Source: Mortierella alpina (lineage: Eukaryota > Mortierellomycota > Mortierellomycetes > Mortierellales > Mortierellaceae). Taken from it: a DNA stretch of 64,000 bases. The stretch's first letter is position 1; the number at the start of each line of letters is the position of its first letter. The stretch lies in NCBI GenBank assembly GCA_029449245.1, contig JANATF010000003.1, forward strand, positions 2,542,001 through 2,606,000, written 5' to 3'. The position numbers were made by a program, and so were the translations under genes. Below the pieces are notes generated by a model, which did not search any database, had not been told where the DNA came from, and saw nothing but the letters and a program-made list of their open reading frames with translations. This document shows positions 60,002-64,000 of this stretch, in pieces.

Positions 60002-63000
60002 CTAGCTCTCCAGTTCACCTTTGGCCTTGTCGTCCTGTAATGAAGGTGCATTTGCTTCTTTCTCGTCTTCTTCTTCATTTGCTGGCTTGTCAACGTTGCG
60101 ATCAGGTGGGGTCGCCAGTGACGTTGCTGCTTCTGGACCATCATCAACATCCATGGTCTCGACGGAGCTCTTCGTGGGCTGCACATGCGTTTCGGCTCGA
60201 CTGGATACTTCCTGATTAGTGGTGGCCTCCTGTACGATGTATCCTTTGTTTGCGTCCATGACCTGAAGCTCCGCCTCTCCGTTCAGAGATCCCTGAGGGG
60301 TTTCGGGAGCAGATGCAACTTCAATCGCTGGCGCTGCTTCCTGAGGCTGCGGCCGTGGCTCCGATGATTGATGCTGAGATAACTGATCTGGGTGCTGATC
60401 TTTCTGTGCAGTTTCCTGTGGATCGTGCTGTGGGACCTGCTGTGGATCTTGCTGATTAAGAGGCGGTGGGACTGCGACACCGCTCCCGTTTTGTTGTTCA
60501 TGCTGATTGCTAATAAGATGCTTGTTGCTGATGGTCACCAAGATGGCTGTGAAATCGTCGTATTCCTGAATCGAATCTGAATACAACCCCGAAAGACCCT
60601 CGCGATCCGAGAGAGCACATACTATCCGCTGGTGGTTCCAACCTCGATCCAGCTTGTCGCCCACATACTGACAGACTGCCGCATTCTGATCATGCACCTT
60701 GCCGCCACGCAAAACATAGTCCCACAAACCGTCCGAGGCCATGAGGAGATATCCTTGCTGGATATTGGTGATGTCGATAAACGTGATATCGGGCTTGCAG
60801 CTCAAAACTGGGTTCACAGGGTCGAGCTTATAGAGAACATCGCCAATGCATGCACCTAGGTTGATCGACGCGCACTGTCCGTTTCTGGTCCTGTACGGGA
60901 TGCCATACAGATTGGACGCTCCATCCTTGACTCGTATCCTGGCTTCCTTCAGCGATCCTCGATGCTTCTTGTCATTCTTGAGCGTTGGATCGAATCGAAT
61001 GATCTTGTCGTCGTGCGTCACAAATTCGCCACCATTGGCATAGATGGTCTGCGCCAGCCGCTCCAGTGATGGTGTATGATCCTCGCTGTAGAAATCCACA
61101 TTCCATCGCCCGATCGTGTCTCGAGAGGTGATCATCGACCGACTGTCGCCAACGTTGATACAAATCACCCATTTGTCAATAAAGACATTGCAGATCAGTG
61201 TGGTGCCATCGCTGCCGGGATCGTGTGGGATCTTCTTTGCCTTGTAAAGAAGATACTGCTGCTTCTTGTAGTCCAGATACTCCTTGTCGATCAGCCGGAC
61301 CGCTTCCGAGATTTGCTTCTTTACTAGGTCCTGCACACTGACCAGCGACAGATCCGAGGGCTTGTACTTGCCCAAGATCACCTGCATCGCGCCCGGCATG
61401 GTGGCAATCACGAAGGAAGAGCAGGCCCGACCTCCATGACCATCCGTGATGCAAAACATCCGTCCAAGATATTCGCCATTGTGCCTCAAATCGGCCACGG
61501 CATATCCGTCCTCACAGTCGGGCTTTGGTAACCTCTCGCGTCCGTTTGTTCGTAGGCGAGGATATGTGTATCCAATCTGCTGCTCCACTGCAAACATGGA
61601 GGGTTCATTCTCGAGGTCAACTCCATAGTCCGCTCGCCTATCTGGATAATCGTTCTCCAAAGCGGCTTGGCCCCTTTGTTCAAATATTTGAAAAGAGAAC
61701 AGCTCTGTAAGGGATTTGTCTACTTTTTGGATCACGCTCAGTAATCACAGCTACAAGGCTCTGAATGTAACTTACCTCAAAAGCTCCATGTACTCGCCTG
61801 TCTGGTTGGGGTCGATAGAGAGATTCATCAGCGCGGCTTGATTGTGCTCCGTGTCGTACACATATCCTTTGGGGAGCTTTTTGAGACCGTTGGGCACTTC
61901 CAGCCTTTGGGAAGCCTTTTGCCGTGCTGAGCTTGAGCCAGGTGATCCCGTCCGGACTCGCTTGGATGAGGGCGACCTGCCACTCATAGAGATGATATCG
62001 TCGTCGTCTGAGCTGGCAGAACTCATTGTGTCAGAGCCCCATGATGATGAAATTGTGGGTCGCTTTTTAGGAACCTCAGTTGCAGCAGGTTGCTTTGGCT
62101 TTCGACGAGGATTGGTGACTAGTGCCTTGCCTTTCGTGCTCGAACCGCCTAGTCATCCAGTGAAGAAAATAATAAATCAGAACGAGCCTTATCACGGTTG
62201 CTCCATCACCCCAGTATATATCCGAGCTTCAACCCTTACCAGCTTCAGACAATGTGGTATCACCCGACTCGCCAATCTCGAGGGCTCTGGGGTCCATGCG
62301 ATAGTACGTTGTGCTGTGCATCCGCTGCTTCTCGATCGGCTCAAATGTTCCTAGTGCTGCTGAGAGGGCCAACGCTGTGGAAATGGCGCCTTGGATGGTT
62401 CCCTTTGGTGTACGACCTCTATTGACGTGAGATTGATTGAGGTTTAGTCTTACCCATTTCCAAAGGCCATCGGTCGACATTTGATGCAATCCGTTTGTAT
62501 TCCATAATTCCTTTAAGCTCCATACCCCAGACTAGCCAGATTGAAGTGTCGAATCCCATCTAATCGCCAAAGAAGACCAAATGCATCGTTAGTCAGTTGT
62601 TGCACATTCAATGGCTGTTCATTATTTTAAAGAAAAACCTTGTTTGCAATGCAGACTTACCAACTAGATCGTTTGCACTTTGCCAAGCATTTCCATAGAC
62701 CAACAGCACCTTGGTGATCGCCACGAAGAGCGGGTTCTTCATCTGCTCTGGTCGCAGGTTGAAGTCTTCTAGATCTGGCAACGGGGTGTTGCTGGGCAGA
62801 GCAACAAGAGGCTCTTGTAGCGCAATCTGAGAAACCGAGTTGGGTTTCGATTTCTTTTGAGTGGGTGCTGGAGAAGGCTCTGGTTCACTCGCTCTTTCTC
62901 CGTTGGGCTGACTGGGTTGGGCTGGTGCTGTTGGACGGGCCAACGCCTCTGAGGTGGACACAGCCGCTTCAGCATCACCTCCTCCTGGCGTTGTCGAGAC

Positions 63001-63048
63001 GGGTTCCGGCAAGCGAGAGGATGAATGTTGATCCTCTCGCGATCCCAT
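60002..63048 (-). CDS. winged-helix-like / PP2C phosphatase fusion protein
   Basis: Exons 62661-63048, 62454-62531, 62240-62416, 61776-62148 and 60002-61736 give about 916 residues. The N-terminal part (about 105-215) has a winged-helix look: FVAITKVLLVYGNAWQSAND, then GRTPKGTIQGAISTALALSA and STTYYRMDP. A basic Ser-rich linker follows (about 216-335). The C-terminal part is a metal-dependent PP2C phosphatase (about 339-760) with CITDGHGG, INVGDSRSM, LMASDGLWDYV and DDFTAILV, which carry the metal-binding aspartates. A Gln/Pro/Glu-rich tail ends the protein. The frame is continuous through the linker into the PP2C part. Two introns are tiny: 61737-61775 (39 bp) and 62417-62453 (37 bp); the second may instead be read through, so exon 2 is uncertain. 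If real, DNA binding and Ser/Thr dephosphorylation sit in one nuclear protein. Confidence 0.78.
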
Positions 63049-63733
63049 GGTATGGTTGGGACGTGCGGGTGCGGAGTTGTCGAGAGGAGGACGAGTAGAG
63101 AGAGATATGGTACTTTCCAATTATGCGGCGATGCCTCCCGCGTTTTTATGAACCACAGAGTCGATCAGAGTCAACGGCAACCCTGCGAAAGAATGCGGTC
63201 GAGAGCGAAGCGCCGTGTCAGAGTAGGCTCCTGTGCACGAGGTTGCGATTGAAATGGGAAAAGAGACGTTGAGCTTTAAGCGAAGGAAAATGGAATAGTG
63301 AGGAGGAAATGAGAAGCAGGAGGAGACAGAGAAGAACAAGAACAAAAAGAATATGGCGCAGAGGGAACACGAAGTGGATGAAAGCGAGGATGGGATGGAA
63401 TCGCTGAGAATGAAACGACAACACACAGTCAACGTGCACGGCACAGCAACGGATGAACAGCCAAAATCGGGTCTCGTGGCCCCGGTGGGTGTTGCAGAAG
63501 GAGAGACGACGGAGAAGGCGGGCGAGCGTGAGAGCGTGAGGGATAAAAGCTCGTGGATGGGGAGAAACGCGACGGGACTGTGGGAGAAATGAAGAGCAGA
63601 GGATGAGTGCACCTGCCCAACAGCACTCATACACAAAAAACAGATGCGGACTGCTTTAGCTAAGCCCCACTCCCCAACGCCAAAGTCACTGACCCAACTA
63701 TCTGCTGCTCATGCAGACACACTCTTTTGCAAC
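63049..63733. other. divergent promoter region
   Basis: Between the PP2C fusion gene and the gene starting at 63734. No RNA gene or repeat seen. Confidence 0.4.
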
Positions 63734-64000
63734 ATGGACCACCAGGGCGCATCCGCCTCCAAATGGGCTCGTGAGCCATCGAGCGACGAGGAGGAGCAGC
63801 GACAAAAGAAGAAGCGCAGGGAGAAACGCTTCAAACCCTCAAAGGATTCGAGGGACTCGCCCGCCGTTCGTGAGGGCAGTGGAACTCCCAGAAACCTCTC
63901 GCGCGAGGAGGCATCCACCACCGCAGAGCGCGAAGCATCCCTCACAGGAGAGGCAGACACTCATGCACCTGAAGCCTCAGCTCAGGAACCCGAATATCAC
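63734..64000 (+). CDS. N-terminus of a charged protein (runs off the window)
   Basis: 89 codons from ATG 63734 to the window edge with no stop. The sequence is highly charged: SSDEEEQRQKKKRREKRFK, then Ser/Arg/Glu-rich text. Such an N-terminus is common in nuclear kinases (CDK11-like), splicing factors and chromatin proteins; no domain is visible yet, so no function is given. Confidence 0.55.
   Translation, partial: MDHQGASASKWAREPSSDEEEQRQKKKRREKRFKPSKDSRDSPAVREGSGTPRNLSREEASTTAEREASLTGEADTHAPEASAQEPEYH

Overview
The window is fungal nuclear DNA. Nearly every gene is split by short introns (mostly 40-130 bp, GT-AG with occasional GC-AG), the proteins match fungal families (a BOI/Pob1-type SH3-SAM-PH polarity protein, HIS5, Ubp15/USP7, APC15), and tRNA-Pro(AGG) is a eukaryotic type. 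Secreted, cysteine-rich, GPI-anchored proteins together with this gene repertoire suggest an early-diverging filamentous fungus, most likely Mucoromycota/Mortierellomycota. That placement is inference.

Layout. 0-10 kb: a decayed M28 aminopeptidase and two amino-acid/auxin permease (AAAP) transporters read leftwards, each behind a long non-coding stretch. 10.5-15.5 kb: a gene-free array of eight ~582-bp tandem units with an alternating variant pattern, bracketed by inverted related flanks. 16.5-16.9 kb: a perfect 174-bp-arm palindrome carrying two divergent identical tRNA-Pro genes. 17-23 kb: a long CT-rich leader and the BOI-like gene, which ends in a calponin-homology domain. 23.8-29 kb: four small secreted proteins sharing one eight-cysteine pattern; a fifth member lies at 43.6 kb. 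29-44 kb: AMMECR1, APC15, USP7, a WD40 protein, an HSD10-like dehydrogenase and HIS5. 44.8-64 kb: an adhesin-like protein built of repeated N-glycosylation sequons, a large M16 metalloprotease, a 1173-residue unrecognised protein, a 4EHP-like eIF4E, a short-chain dehydrogenase, a FRAG1/DRAM-type membrane protein, a fused winged-helix/PP2C protein, and the start of a charged protein running off the right edge.

The genes are mostly unrelated housekeeping functions, as expected for a fungal chromosome. Two themes recur: amino-acid handling (two AAAP transporters, HIS5 with a Gcn4-type site, a dead aminopeptidase) and ubiquitin/cell-cycle control (USP7, APC15). The accessory material is the satellite array, the tRNA palindrome and the secreted eight-cysteine family. 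Exon boundaries were set by hand from splice consensus and reading frame; for almost every gene the summed exons give an intact frame. The exceptions are the M28 pseudogene and one extra base in USP7.
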